Of a DNA stretch of 64,000 nt, positions 46,820 to 58,564 are shown piece after piece. Below the pieces are notes generated by a model. That model was given only the letters and a program-made list of their open reading frames with translations, was not told where the DNA came from and searched no databases. Source of the DNA: Candidula unifasciata (taxonomy: Eukaryota > Mollusca > Gastropoda > Stylommatophora > Geomitridae). Position 1 is the first letter of the stretch. Each line of letters starts with the position of its first letter. The position numbers and the translations under genes are program-made. Location: contig CAJHNH020002535.1 of assembly GCA_905116865.2 (NCBI GenBank), forward strand, positions 248,001-312,000. The letters run 5' to 3'.

Positions 46820-48068
46820 GTCCGGCACTGAGATATGGACGGGCACTGAGATATGGACGGGCACTGAGATATGGACGGGCACTGAGATATGGACGGGCAC
46901 TGAGATATGGACGGGCACTGAGATATGGACGGGCACTGAGATATGGACGGGCACTGAGATATGGACGGGCACTGAGATATGGACGGGCACTGAGATATGG
47001 ACGGGCACTGAGATATGGACGGGCACTGAGATATGGACGGGCACTTAGAAATGGACGAGCACTTAGAAATGGACGGACACTTAGAAATAGAAGGGCACTT
47101 TGATGTGGACAGACATTGAGATATGGACGGGCACTTTGATGTGAAAAGACATTGAGATATGGACGGGCAATGAGATATGGAAGGGTACTTTGATATGAAC
47201 AGGCACTGAGATATGGACGGGTTTTAGATATGGATGGGCACTGAGATATGGGAGGACACTGAGATGAGATATGGACGGGCACTGAGATATGGACGGGCAC
47301 TGAGATATGGACGGGCACTGAGATATGGACGGGAGATATGGACGGGCACTGAGATATGGACGGGCACTGAGATATGGGACGGGTTTTAGAGGGTTTGAGA
47401 TGGACGGGCACTGAGATATGGGAGGACACTGAGATGAGATATGGACGGGCACTGAGATATGGACGGGCACTGAGATATGGACGGGCACTGAGATATGGAC
47501 GGGCACTGAGATATGGACGGACACTGAGATATGGACGGGCACTGAGATATGGACGGGCACTGAGATATGGACGGGCACTGAGATATGGACGGGCACTGAG
47601 ATATGGACGGGCACTGAGATATGGACGGACACTGAGATATGGACGGACACTGGAATATGGAGAGGCACTGGGATATGAACATGCACTGAGATATGGACGG
47701 GCACTGAGATATGGACGGGCACTGAGATATGGACGGACACTGAGATATGGACGGACACTGAGATATGGACGGACACTGGAATATGGAGAGGCACTGGGAT
47801 ATGAACAGGCACTGAGATATGGACGGGCACTTAGATATGGACGGGCGCTTAGATATGGACGGGCACTTAGATATGGACGGGCACTGAGATATGGACGGGC
47901 ACTTAGATATGGACGGGCACTTAGATATGGACGGGCACTTAGAAATGGACAGGCACTGAGATATGGACAGGCACTGAGATATGGGAGGACACTGAGATAT
48001 GGACAGACACTGAGATATGGACGGGCACTGAGAAATGGACGGGCGCTTAGATATGGACGGGCACTCTG
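46820..48068. repeat. Minisatellite, 18-bp unit, about 68 copies, with block duplications
   Basis: Copies of gcactgagatatggacgg. The part 46820-47045 is almost perfect; the rest has gcacttag, ggacac and ctggaatatggagagg variants. The block with gtttta...gggaggacactgagatg occurs at about 47220 and 47383, and the block ctggaatatggagaggcact is at about 47649 and 47775. Confidence 0.95.
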
Positions 48069-48297
48069 ACAAATGTGCAGAAGATATCTCATACATACAT
48101 AAACCTTCAATCCGGAAAATTTCCTAACGGTTATTCCTTTCCCTTTTCGTTTAGTTAGGCATCAGGTACGTTCACGCGCTTACCTGTTGACTGATTAGGC
48201 CATTTACCTGCATTGATATCTTGAAATGTTTCCTGCACTGGCAATCACATGGCAGCCAGTGTTTGGATCAACGGGCAAGATTTCGTGGAAAAACGGT
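48069..48297. other. Short unique spacer
   Basis: Two minus-strand CAGGTAA matches (about 48213 and 48184) resemble splice donors, but no exon is recognised. Confidence 0.35.
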
Positions 48298-48692
48298 TCG
48301 GACAAACATGTGCTGAAGGACAAACATGTGCTGAAGGACAAACATGTGCTGATAGACAAACATGTGCTGAAGGACAAACAAACATGTGCTGAAGGACAAA
48401 CATGTGCTGATAGACAAACATGTGCTGATAGACAAACATGTGCTGATAGACAAACATGTGCTTATGGACAAACATGTGCTGATGGACAAACATGTGCTGA
48501 TGGACAAACATGTGCTGATAGACAAACATGTGCTGATAGACAAACATGTGCTGAAGGACAAACATGTGCTGAAGGACAAACATGTGCTAATAGACAAACA
48601 TGTGCTAATGGACAAACATGTGCTGATGGACAAACATGTGCTGATAGACAAACATGTGCTAATAGACAAACATGTGCTAATAGACAAACATG
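48298..48692. repeat. Minisatellite, 18-bp unit, about 21 copies
   Basis: Copies of gacaaacatgtgctgata with gaag, gatg and aata endings. One 4-base insertion (aaacaaac at about 48377) changes the phase. Confidence 0.94.
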
Positions 48693-48711
48693 CGATGATA
48701 GAAGGGATGGG

Positions 48712-49877
48712 AGAAGTGGACATTGTGAGAGATGTTTGAGGATGTTAGAAGTGGACATTGTGAGAGATGTTTGAGGATGGGAGAAGTGGACATTGTGAGA
48801 GATGTCTGAGGATGGAAGAAGTGGACACTGTGAGAGATGTCTGAGGATGGGAGAAGTGGACATTGTGAGAGACGTCTGAGGATGGGAGAAGTGGACACTG
48901 TGAGAGATGTCTGAGGATGGGAGAAGTGGACATTGTGAGAGATGTCTGAGGATGGGAGAAGTGGACATTGTGAGAGATGTTTAAGGATGGGAGAAGCGGA
49001 CATTGTGAGAGATGTCTGAGGATGGGAGAAGTGGACACTGTGAGAGATGTCTGGGGATGGGAGAAGTGGACATTGTGAGAGATGTCTGGGGATGGGAGAA
49101 GTGGACATTGTAAGAGATGTCTGAGGATGGAAGAAGTGGACATTGTGAGAGATGTCTGGGGATGTTAGAAGTGGACATTGTGAGAGATGTCTGGGGATGG
49201 GAGAAGTGGACATTGTAAGAGATGTCTGAGGATGGAAGAAGTGGACATTGTGAGAGATGTCTGAGGATGGGAGAAGTGGACATTGTGAGAGATGTCTGAG
49301 GATGGGAGAAGTGGACATTGTGAGAGATGTCTGAGGATGGGAGGAGTGGACATTGTGAGAGATGTCTGAGGATGGAAGAAGTGGACATTGTGAGAGATGT
49401 CTGAGGATGGAAGAAGTGGACATTGTGAGAGATGTCTGAGGATGGGAGAAGTGGACATTGTGAGAGATGTCTGAGGATGGGAGAAGTGGACATTGTGAGA
49501 GAGGTATGAGGATGGGAGAAGTGGACATTGTAAGAGATGTCTGAGGATGGGAGAAGTGGACATTGTGAGAGATGTTTGAGGATGGGAGAAGTGGACATTG
49601 TGAGAGATGTCTGGGGATGTTAGACGTGTACATTGTGAGAGATGTCTGAGGATGGGAGAAGTGGACATTGTGAGAGATGTCTGAGGATGGGAGAAGTGGA
49701 CATTGTGAGAGAGGTATGAGGATGTTAGACGTGTACATTGTGAGAGATGTCTGAGGATGGGAGAAGTGGACATTGTGAGAGATGTCTGAGGATGGGAGAA
49801 GTGGACATTGTGAGAGATGTCTGAGGATGGGAGAAGTGGACATTGTGAGAGATGTCTGGGGATGGGAGAAGTGGACT
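48712..49877. repeat. Minisatellite, 35-bp unit, subfamily 1, about 33 copies
   Basis: Copies of gtggacattgtgagagatgt plus ctgaggatgggagaa. Variants gatgttagaagtg and gaggtatgag recur in blocks. Confidence 0.95.
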
Positions 49878-50625
49878 AACATGAGCAATGGGTGGAGATG
49901 GGAGAAATGCAGAATATGAGAGATTGCTGGGGATGGGAGAAACATAGATTATGAGAGATTGCTGGGGATGGGAGAAATGTAGAATATGAGAGATTGCTGG
50001 GGATGGGAGAAACATAGATTATGAGAGATTGCTGGGGATGGGAGAAATGTAGAATATGAGAGATTGCTGGGGATTGGAGAAATGTAGAATATGAGAGATT
50101 GCTAGGTATGGGCGAATTGTAGAATATGAGAGATTGCTAGGGATGGGAGAATTGTTGGGGGAGAAATATAGAGTATGAGAGATTGCTGTGGTGGGGATGG
50201 GTGAAATATAGAGTATGAGAGATTGCTGGTGATGGGAGAAATATAGAATATGAGAGATTGCTGGGGATGGGAGAAATATAGAGTATGAGAGATTGCTGGG
50301 GATGGGTGAACTTTAGAGAATGAGAGACTGCTGGGTATGAGAGAAATATAGTGTATGAGAGATTGCTGGGTATAGAAGAAATATAGAGTATGAGAGACTT
50401 CTGGGTAAGGGAGAAATATAGAGTATGAGAGACTGCTGGGTATGGGAGAAATATGGAGTATGAGAGACTGCTGGGTATGGGAGAAATATAGAGTATGAGA
50501 GATTGCTGGGTATGGAAGAAATATAGAGTATGAGAGATTGCTGGGGATTGGAGAAATAAAGAGTATGAGAGACTGCTGGGTATGGGAGAAATATAGAGTA
50601 TGAGAGATTGCTGGGGATGGGTTAG
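49878..50625. repeat. Minisatellite, 35-bp unit, subfamily 2, about 21 copies
   Basis: Copies of atgagagattgctggggatg plus ggagaaatatagagt. The unit aligns along its length with subfamily 1, so the two arrays share an ancestor. The switch occurs within one or two units near 49870-49900. Confidence 0.94.
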
Positions 50626-50914
50626 ATAGGCAAGAAAAGAGATAACTGATAACGGCGTAGAGTTTTTTTAAAATTCGGGGACAGGGTGAGATGTAGTTTG
50701 CATGATACAAGAGATGACTGAAGTAATATTATTTGGAGAAGTGCCTTCCATGGACACTTTTACCATATCGAGGCTGCAGGGGTGGCTTCTTGTGTTTATT
50801 TTTTCCATTGTGTGTTTGAGTTGTCACTGATGATCACACATTCATTTTTTCTATTATTTTATTGTCACAAGATTTGTATTGATTTGAGTATGTTGGCAAG
50901 ACCACCACTCTTGT
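50626..50914. other. Short unique AT-rich spacer
   Basis: Nothing recognised. Confidence 0.5.
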
Positions 50915-51622
50915 GTTGAATTATGTCTGTTAACAAGACCACTTTTGTATTGAATTATGTCTGTTAACAAGACCACTTTTGTATTGAATTATGTCTGTTA
51001 ACAAGACCATTTTGTGTTGAATTATGTCTGTTAACAAGACCACTTTTGTATTGAATTATGTCTGTTAACAAGACCATTTTGTGTTGAATTATGTCTGTTA
51101 ACAAGACCACTTTTGTATTGAATTATGTCTGTTAACAAGACCACTTTTGTATTGAATTATGTCTGTTAACAAGACCATTTTGTGTTGAATTATGTCTGTT
51201 AACAAGACCACTTTTGTATTGAATTATGTCTGTTAACAAGACCATTTTGTGTTGAATTATGTCTGTTAACAAGACCACTTTTGGATTGAATTATGTCTGT
51301 TAACAAGACCATTTTGTGTTGAATTATGTCTGTTAACAAGACCACTTTTGTATTGAATTATGTCTGTTAACAAGACCATTTTCTATTGAATTATGTCTGT
51401 TAACAAGACCACTTTTGTATTGAATTATGTTTGTTAACAAGACCACTTTTGTATTGAATTATGTCTGTTAACAAGACCATTTTTGTATTGAATTATGTCT
51501 GTTAACAAGACCACTTTTGTATTGAATTATGTCTGTTAACAAGACCACTTTTGTATTGAATTATGTCTGTTAACAAGATCATTTTGTGTTGAATTATGTC
51601 TGTTAACAAGACCATTTTGTGT
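50915..51622. repeat. Minisatellite, 33/34-bp unit, about 21 copies
   Basis: The unit contains gaattatgtctgttaacaag, then accacttttgtatt or accattttgtgtt. The 34-bp and 33-bp forms alternate over much of the array. Confidence 0.95.
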
Positions 51623-51711
51623 TTTTATCTTCAATTTTTTTTCACTGATGCTACAGTCTTCTATGTTTCCCTTTTAGCCCTCTGTTTAATCTGTTTTCAA
51701 TCTCCCCCATA

Positions 51712-51712
<1 letters not shown>

Positions 51713-51763
<51 letters not shown>

Positions 51764-51782
51764 TGTATGTATGTGTGTTATT

Positions 51783-51813
<31 letters not shown>

Positions 51814-51816
51814 CGC
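51713..51816. repeat. (GT)n microsatellite ending in (GC)n
   Basis: Two GT runs separated by gggtgtgtatgtatgtg, ending in gcgcgcgcgcg. It is an alternating purine-pyrimidine stretch likely to adopt Z-DNA under torsion. Confidence 0.95.
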
Positions 51817-51882
51817 GTCTCTATTATCCTTTACTCTGTATTTATCTCTAGCTCTCATTAACAAAAAAAGATCACATTGAAT

Positions 51883-52618
51883 AACTTGACTGTGTTTGTC
51901 CTGATAGTTAAAGATACTGTGTTTGTCCTGATAGTTGGAGATACTGTGTTTGTCCTGATAGTTGGAGATACTGTGTTTGTCCTGATAGTTAGAGATACTG
52001 TGATTGTCCTGATAGTTGGATATACTGTGTTTGTCCTGATAGTTGGAGATACCGTGTTTGTCCCGATAGTTGGAGATACTGTGTTTGTCCCGATAGTTGG
52101 AGATACTGTGTTTGTCCTGATAGCTGGAGATACTGTGTTTGTCCTGATAGTTGGAGAAACTGTGATTGTCCTGATAGTTGGATATACTGTGTTTGTCCTG
52201 ATAGTTGGATATACTGTGTTTGTCCTAATAGTGTAAGATACTGTGGTTGTCGTGATAGTTGGACATAATGTGGTTGTCCTGATAGTTGGAGATACTATGT
52301 TTGTCCTGATAGTTAGAGATACTGTGTTTGTCCTGATAGTTAGAGATACTGTGTTTGTCCTTATAGTTAAATATACTGTGTTTGTCCTGATAGTTAGAGA
52401 TACTGTGTTTGTCCTTATAGTTGGATATACTGTGTTTGTCCTGATAGTTGGATGTACTGTGGTTGTCCTGAGAGCTGAAGATACTGTGTTGGTCCTGATA
52501 TTTGGATATACTGTAGTTGTCCTGATAGTTAAAGATACTGTGGTTGTCCTGAGAGCTGAAGATACTGTGTTTGTCCTGATTTTTGGATATACTGTAGTTG
52601 TTCTGATAGTTAGAGACT
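51883..52618. repeat. Minisatellite, 27-bp unit, about 27 copies
   Basis: Copies of ctgtgtttgtcctgatagtt plus ggagata. Both strands are open (TVFVLIVGD on plus, IRTNTVSPT on minus). The hydrophobic plus-strand repeat could be mistaken for membrane helices. Confidence 0.94.
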
Positions 52619-53317
52619 CCTTGATTGAGATCAAATCGCTGTCTTTCCCAGACAGCTTCAGCTATCTATGGCTACAGGTCATTAAATTTGCATCTAATTT
52701 TCTTTCCGCCAGTTCTGAATGAATGCAATGATATTGGACAAGTTCGAGGTTTCGGCAAAGACGTAAGGTTGGGTGGAACTGGCAGGAAGTCATATCGTGT
52801 CCTGGTGGGGATCAGCCCGGAGGATTGTCGACACAAGGGAAGTAAATGCCTTGGAGCATCAACAGCCGCCAGAAATAAGCATACAGTGGCAGCTCTGCCA
52901 TGGCTAGTGGAAAACAAGAACAACGAGATGTTGATTCTACGAGTTGCCAGCGCCACGGTAGAAGGCAGCTGCGGCAGGATGGTTTCGTTTGTCTTGTTTT
53001 TGTTTGACATTCCAACGGCTGTCCTTTCTTCTCTGTTTTATTCTCGTGATCCTTCGCTCTCTCCACCTCTCACGTTTACTGCTCATCCATCCTCCCCTTT
53101 TTCACTGTCAATCTCTCTCTTTCTTACACACGTACGTACGCTCGCTAGCTCGCGCGCGCGCGCGCACACACACATCTCGCAACATTTTTTTTCGTTTTCT
53201 GTCGAGGGATTTGAATCAGAATATTTTGTAGGCAATTGAAACGTATGAAAGCGATATACTCGCGCATATACACACTCACACGCACAAAAATATATGCACA
53301 AATATAAACACATACTC
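52619..53317. other. Unique sequence; no gene proven
   Basis: The stretch 52710-52990 is open on the plus strand (for example VRGFGKDVRLGGTGRKSYRV) and GC-richer than its surroundings. I do not recognise it. An alternating cgcgcgcgcgcacacac patch lies at 53150-53172. Confidence 0.4.
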
Positions 53318-53592
<275 letters not shown>

Positions 53593-54084
53593 CAACTAAC
53601 TACTTTAACTCACTCACCCACATTCCCTCTAAATTTTTACCTTTCTATTTTCACTCTCCTTTCCCTCTATCTCGCTCTCTCTCTCTGCCAATTTGCCCTG
53701 ACTGAGCGCAGTACCTGGAGACGGGACGTTCAGCAACACAGTTCTATAACAACACTTCGATGAGGTGCAATCCAGGCAGGTCTAAAATATGAAGACATCT
53801 TGTATCTACAACAACACTGTACAGACAAGACAACTCACCAGTACATCACCAAAACATCACCCTAACACAATATTCTGCCTCCTGGCCGCCCCTCTCATTC
53901 AGACCAACGCCTGCACTCACAAGAAACATATTCCACAAGCGTCTCTGGTTTTTGCACAAACGAAGCCGCCGAAAAAACATTTTACCTGGTGGTGAGATTT
54001 GATTACTTCTGTCTGTGCTGCTCACAGAAATCTCAGCCCCGTGTGGTGCGCAACTGATGAAGATGGGTTGATAGACTGAGCGAT
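53593..54084. other. Unique sequence; no gene seen
   Basis: Nothing recognised. A short CT-rich patch lies at 53640-53690. Confidence 0.45.
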
Positions 54085-54300
54085 TAGTTCATCTGCAAAA
54101 GACTGAGCTACTAATTCATCTGCAGAAGACTGAGCGACTAGTTCACCTGCAGAAGAGTAAGCCACTATTTAACCTGTAGAAGACTGAGAGACTAGTTAAA
54201 CTGTAAAAGACTAAGCGACTAATTCACCTGTAGAAGACTGAGCGACTAGTTCACCTGTAGAAGACTGAGCGACTAGTTCACCTGTAGAAGACTGAGCCAC
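54085..54300. repeat. Minisatellite, 27-bp unit, 8 copies
   Basis: Copies of gaagactgagcgactagttc plus acctgta, with older divergent copies at the left. Confidence 0.93.
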
Positions 54301-54722
54301 GGGTTATGGTGCGGGCTGCGTTTCCGTAGTAATAGAGCTTTAAGATTGATACATGGGCAACTCTTGCTTCTAAGTCGGACTGCATCTTCTTGAGAGGCGA
54401 GCAACCAACAGTCTGCATACCCTCAACACCCCCCCCCCCCAAAAAAAAAACCCCCATCAAGACTAAAGTTCAGAAGTGGACGGACAACCAGAACTTTTCG
54501 CTGGAGTTAACAGTCAGTAACCACGAAGAAAAAGGAGAAGATTCTAGATAGATGGAAATAAACATGTTACATAATAGTTAGGAGTAAAGTAAAGAGCTAT
54601 TTTCAAGCTTTTAAACGCATCGGGCATGTGGGAAGAACAGCTATATTTTTACAGACCATTTGGCACTAAGTGGGAGTAAGAAGAATATCAATGGCCTAGA
54701 AGAGTTTCAACGATGAATAATT
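54301..54722. other. Unique spacer with C-run and A-run; no gene seen
   Basis: C10A10C5 tract at about 54430-54455. The phrase agttcagaagtggacgga-caaccagaac near 54467 resembles agtccagaagtggacgaaca at 44181, so a dispersed repeat is shared between the two places. Confidence 0.5.
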
Positions 54723-54930
54723 ATATCACGGAGTCGGAAGAATATCACGGAGTAGGAAGAATATCACGGAGTCGGAAGAATATCACGGAGTCGGAAGAAT
54801 ATCACGGAGTCGGAAGAATATCACCGAGTATAAAGAATATCACGAAGTAGGCAGAATGTTACGAAGTAGGAAGAATATCACCGAGTAGGAAGAATATCAC
54901 GGAGTAGGAAGAATATCACGGAGTAGGAAG
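54723..54930. repeat. Minisatellite, 19-bp unit, subfamily 1, about 11 copies
   Basis: Copies of tatcacggagtcggaagaa with cgaagtagg and ccgagtagg variants. Confidence 0.94.
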
Positions 54931-55500
54931 AATAGCAAGGGATAGGAAGAACAGCAAGGGATATGAAGAACAGCAATGTTAGGAAGAACAGCAAGGTATA
55001 GGAAGAACAGCAAGGTATAGGAAGAACAACAAGGCAGAGGAATAACAGCAAGGGATAGGAAAAACAGCAAGGGATAGGAAGAACAGCAAGGGATAGGATG
55101 AACAGCAAGGTAAAGGAAGAACAGCAAGGGATAGGAAGAACAGCAAGGGATAGGAAAAACAGCAAGGGATAGGAAGAACAGCAAGGGATAGGGAAAACAT
55201 TAAGGGATAAGAAGAACAGCAATGGATAGGAAAAACAGCAAGGGATAGGAAGAACAGCAAGTGATAGGAAAAACAGCAAGGGATAGGAAGAACAGCATGG
55301 GATAGGAAGAACAGCAAGGGATAGGAAAAACAGCAAGGGATAGGAAGAACAGCAAGGGATAGGACAAACATCATTGGATAAGAAGAACAGCAAGGGATAG
55401 GACAAACATCATTGGATAAGAAGAACAGCAAGGGATAGGACAAACATCATTGGATAAGAAGAACAGCAAGGGATAGGAAAAACAGCAAAGGATAGGAAGA
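54931..55500. repeat. Minisatellite, 19-bp unit, subfamily 2, about 30 copies
   Basis: Copies of cagcaagggataggaagaa. It has the same period and the same gtaggaagaa/ataggaagaa end as subfamily 1. Near the right end a 38-bp dimer (ggataggacaaacatcattg with gataagaagaacagcaag) occurs three times. Confidence 0.94.
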
Positions 55501-55664
55501 ACACTATATATCAGGAAAACTACTCGACGACATGAATGTTGTAACAGTCGAAATAAAAAGGGACAAAATGATTGAGAAAAAATGGAGGCTGGATCTGCTG
55601 CACAGTCAATAAAATATCACCACTAGACAGCCCGGGATGTCCTCCCACTGACGGCAACTTGTGC

Positions 55665-56305
55665 TCCCTGCTCCATTTAAGAAGCATGTGGAGAGTGTTG
55701 TGACAAGATGTCAAAAACGGATTTTGTGCACTTGAGACAATTGACATAGAGCAGAGATTGCTTTTCACACTATATCGGCAGCTGATCCTGTCAGTGGTTG
55801 ATTATGGCCTGGGACTGCTTACCGTCTCAAAGAATTAGATGGACAAACTAGAGCGCATAGATAACGCAGATTTGCGGGTCGTTCTGGGTTGCACCAGAGA
55901 CATCCCAGTGATGTGTGTGCGATACATCCTTGGTTTGCCGACGGTTGCAGGTAGGCACAAGGTGCTGCAGGCGAAGTCATATCTCAGGGTAGCTGCAGAC
56001 ACAGACCACCCCCTGCACGAAGCTGTGGGCTCATTTAACGGTCAGAGCTGATATGTGGGAAGTCATAGAGGGCTCAGGCAGAAGACACAATCAGACAGGT
56101 TTGCATCCTTGAGAACATTAGGCAAGGAGAGGATTTGTCAAAGTGCGAACTGAACAGTCAGACTTGTGTAGAGTCATAATCACGCTGAGCCGGGAATGCA
56201 GAGACTGGCCAGCAGGTGCCGAGAAGGTTGAAATTCAGCAATTAATTCAATAATGCTCGCTCGGAGCTTTGATTATTTACACAGTTTAGTGTCGAGAGGC
56301 AAAAG
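55665..56305 (+). mobile_element. LINE fragment, left half: end of reverse transcriptase to the start of RNase H
   Basis: Plus-strand frames give FKKHVESVVTRCQK, then IEQRLLFTLYRQLILSVVDY with GLGLLTVSK, DKLERIDNADLRVVLGCTRD and VRYILGLPTVAGRHKVLQAK, followed by LRVAADTDHPLHEAVGS. After shifts, TLSRECRDWPAGAEKVEIQQ and a degraded start of the RNase H motif (IIYT..) come just before the LTR insertion. This is the thumb-to-RNase H region of an I/Jockey/R1-like LINE. The copy has stops and frameshifts. Its right half lies at 61780-62402. Confidence 0.85.
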
Positions 56306-56847
56306 TGTGACACAGTTGTGTCTTCACATCCCCCCAAGTATGGATGTGCCTAATTCGGACATAGTGTGTTATGGATATAGTTCGTAGCTCTCTTGAACCG
56401 TACTCAACAACAAGGCCAGGGATGTAACAAACACAGGAGTTTGTTTATTAACAATAAGGTCAAGTCAAGCAGTACTAATATATTTCATTTATGCAACAGT
56501 ATAACATTGTAGTATCTTATTGTTGGCTGTTCATATATCTCACGATAAGTTCCCTAATCACTCTTCTAGCAAAGCAAAGCCATCGTTTCATAAATCTCCC
56601 CACGAAGTTTTCTCCACTGCTCTCTCAAGCGGCTCGCCCCTCACTGTCTCCACTACTCTCTCAAGCCGCTCGCCCTGACTGTCCCTCTCTCTCTCTTCCT
56701 CGTCCTCATTCCCACGCTTCCTACTCTCTCCGCGATGGTTCTCAATCATCTCTCTTCGCCTTCATCCACCATGTTATTATCTTCAGTTGGACACGTGCAT
56801 CGCGTTGCTCTCGGGCACTCGTCGACCTTCTTTTCTCTCGTACGTTT
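56306..56847 (-). repeat. LTR, left copy (3' LTR of a minus-strand element), truncated
   Basis: Starts TGTGACACAGTTGTGTC on the plus strand and matches 61033-61540 with roughly 95% identity by eye. It carries an extra tandem copy of about 35 bases (ctctcaagcggctcgcccct region at 56618-56675). It stops matching the other LTR after tacgttt at about 56847, so about 230 bases that the right copy has at its outer end are missing here, together with any polypurine tract. Confidence 0.88.
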
Positions 56848-57997
56848 GAAGTTGTCTGAAGTATAAAGGAATAGTATTTGTACTCCCACATTATAAATTC
56901 AAGCCTGATAATTTTTCATGTAAGGCGTTGTCTCCATAATCACATCGACAACGGTTACTTTTAGGACGTATATCTCACGAGTAAGATTTAATGAACATCT
57001 ATACGATTACTAGTGAGATAAAATAAAAGCATAAACATTGAAATATATTTAAAATGGTTTATATATATATATATACATACATACAACAAGAAATGACATG
57101 CCCTGTATCCCCAGTTATCAATAACGTAAAACTCGAAAATGTCATCTCCCCAAGAAAGAAGGAAAATAGAATCTCTGAGAAAGTCAACATAGACTGAATA
57201 ATGAAGTATAACATTTACAGAGTATAGGAAATTCTTATACCGTTGGGTATATTAACTGGAGAGAATTTCATAGAAAGGAACCGTAGCATTTCTGCTAGTC
57301 GCATGTGCAATGCTACTTCGTGTGGTTTACAGATTTGATGTCTACTGTAAACGTCGAAAGCGTTTCTTGACACTTCCTGTAGAGGTTAATTCCTCCGGTC
57401 AATGCATATCGCAACGTATGTAAGGATATAGTCGGCGTGTTTTTACTTACAAATCATGTATTGCTTTGGATTGGTTTATCGCCAAGTACTTTTCTCACTG
57501 TGTACCCCAGTAAGGGTCTTTTTAAACCTGATTATCTTCTCTAATTATTCTTATCATTTCTGTTTCTTGCATAATGTCTAACAATAGGCTTTTTTCTGCC
57601 AGGAACTCTATTAGCAAACATTTGTATGTATGTATTGTTATCTCTACCCACAACCGAACGTGTGGATTTTCACTTATCCGGGAGAGTGCAATACAAGTAT
57701 AAAATGTTCACAGGGCAAAACAAAATGTAAATATTTAATGGTTAGGACAAAACAACAGGTATATATTTAATATTCTCGGACAAATGACATGTAGACACAA
57801 CAACAGAATGTGTATAGTGAGCGCGTTACCTCTGTACACAGCAATAGAGCGTACGTAAATTATAACTAATATAACTAACTACCTGTTATTCACCCTACAA
57901 TCCCACATTTATTGAACCATTTTACGAGCGATCCCATTTCAGTCAGTCATGGGGGAAAAGGGCGGGGGGGGGGGGGGGGGTGTAATTAATGTATGGT

Positions 57998-58261
57998 TTA
58001 CTCAGGGTATAAATTCAGTCTACCCCCTGATGATTCTGGCCTACTAACTGTAGTGGATGCTAATTGTTCTAGTTCAATTTCTTCTTCTGTTTTATTAGTG
58101 ATCTGTGTTTTTTCTTTTGTTAAATGATTAGTGACTTTCTTACAATTAATGCCTTTCCGTCGTAAATAAAGAAAAGTTATAAGTCCTAGCAATATGCATA
58201 AACCTGATATCAGTATGATTCTGTTTCTGTGTGTATTTAAAGTATTTTCTTGTAAATCAAG
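57998..58261 (-). CDS. LTR-element ORF with one transmembrane segment and a charged tail (env-like remnant?)
   Basis: The frame is open from just after a TAA at 58264 to the stop at 57998. A hydrophobic stretch RIILISGLCILLGLITFLYL (about 20 residues) is followed at once by LRRKGINCKK and then a mixed charged tail (KTEEEIELEQLASTT). This is the layout of a single-pass membrane protein with a cytoplasmic tail, and its place in the 3' part of the element is where an env gene would be. There is no good start codon upstream in this frame, so the ectodomain is either in another frame or lost. I cannot show homology to any envelope, and a chance hydrophobic stretch is possible. Treated as a broken gene. 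Confidence 0.4.
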   Translation of the reverse strand, partial: LDLQENTLNTHRNRIILISGLCILLGLITFLYLRRKGINCKKVTNHLTKEKTQITNKTEEEIELEQLASTTVSRPESSGGRLNLYPE

Positions 58262-58322
58262 TTAGACATCATAAATATGTGTTCGCCTTAATTATACTAA
58301 AAGGTGTCGTGTATGCCATTTA

Positions 58323-58526
58323 TTAGACGCTCCAGAGATCTGAAATAAAGTGGAACAACTTATTATTTTTGCTATCTTTGGTAGATGCCACTTCATTACG
58401 ACACTTCTGGCTACTTTTATTTCCGCGTGAATTTCCATCTAATACATTAATTTTTCTCCTGTCTTTATTTTCCCGTAAACCATGCCGCTCCTTTAAATCG
58501 GTATGGGAATTTTCAATTCCGGACAT
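58323..58526 (-). CDS. LTR-element ORF, basic, hypothetical
   Basis: A 67-codon frame, rich in Lys, Arg, Asn and Ser (for example GNSRGNKSSQKCRNEVASTK), follows the preceding ORF after a -1 shift and a short overlap. No domain is recognised. It is probably a continuation of the same ancestral reading frame as its neighbours. Confidence 0.35.
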   Translation of the reverse strand: MSGIENSHTDLKERHGLRENKDRRKINVLDGNSRGNKSSQKCRNEVASTKDSKNNKLFHFISDLWSV

Positions 58527-58564
58527 TCTTGTCTCCTTTTTTGTATTTTTGTTAGGCGCAGTTT

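Noticed and set aside
46788..48110. 440-codon minus-strand open frame
   Set aside because: 18-bp array artefact; several frames on both strands are open for hundreds of codons.
48677..49945. 422-codon minus-strand open frame (SQCPLLPSSDISHNVHF repeats)
   Set aside because: Produced by the 35-bp arrays, whose unit lacks stops in this orientation; no conserved sequence outside the repeat.
51877..52722. Hydrophobic repeats (TVFVLIVGD) that resemble a multi-pass membrane protein
   Set aside because: 27-bp minisatellite; the opposite strand is equally open, and the frame runs into unrelated sequence.
56491..56859. Plus-strand ORF present in both LTRs (MQQYNIVVSYCWLF start)
   Set aside because: It is antisense to the element's internal frames, differs in frame and end between the two LTRs, and is explained by LTR sequence identity.
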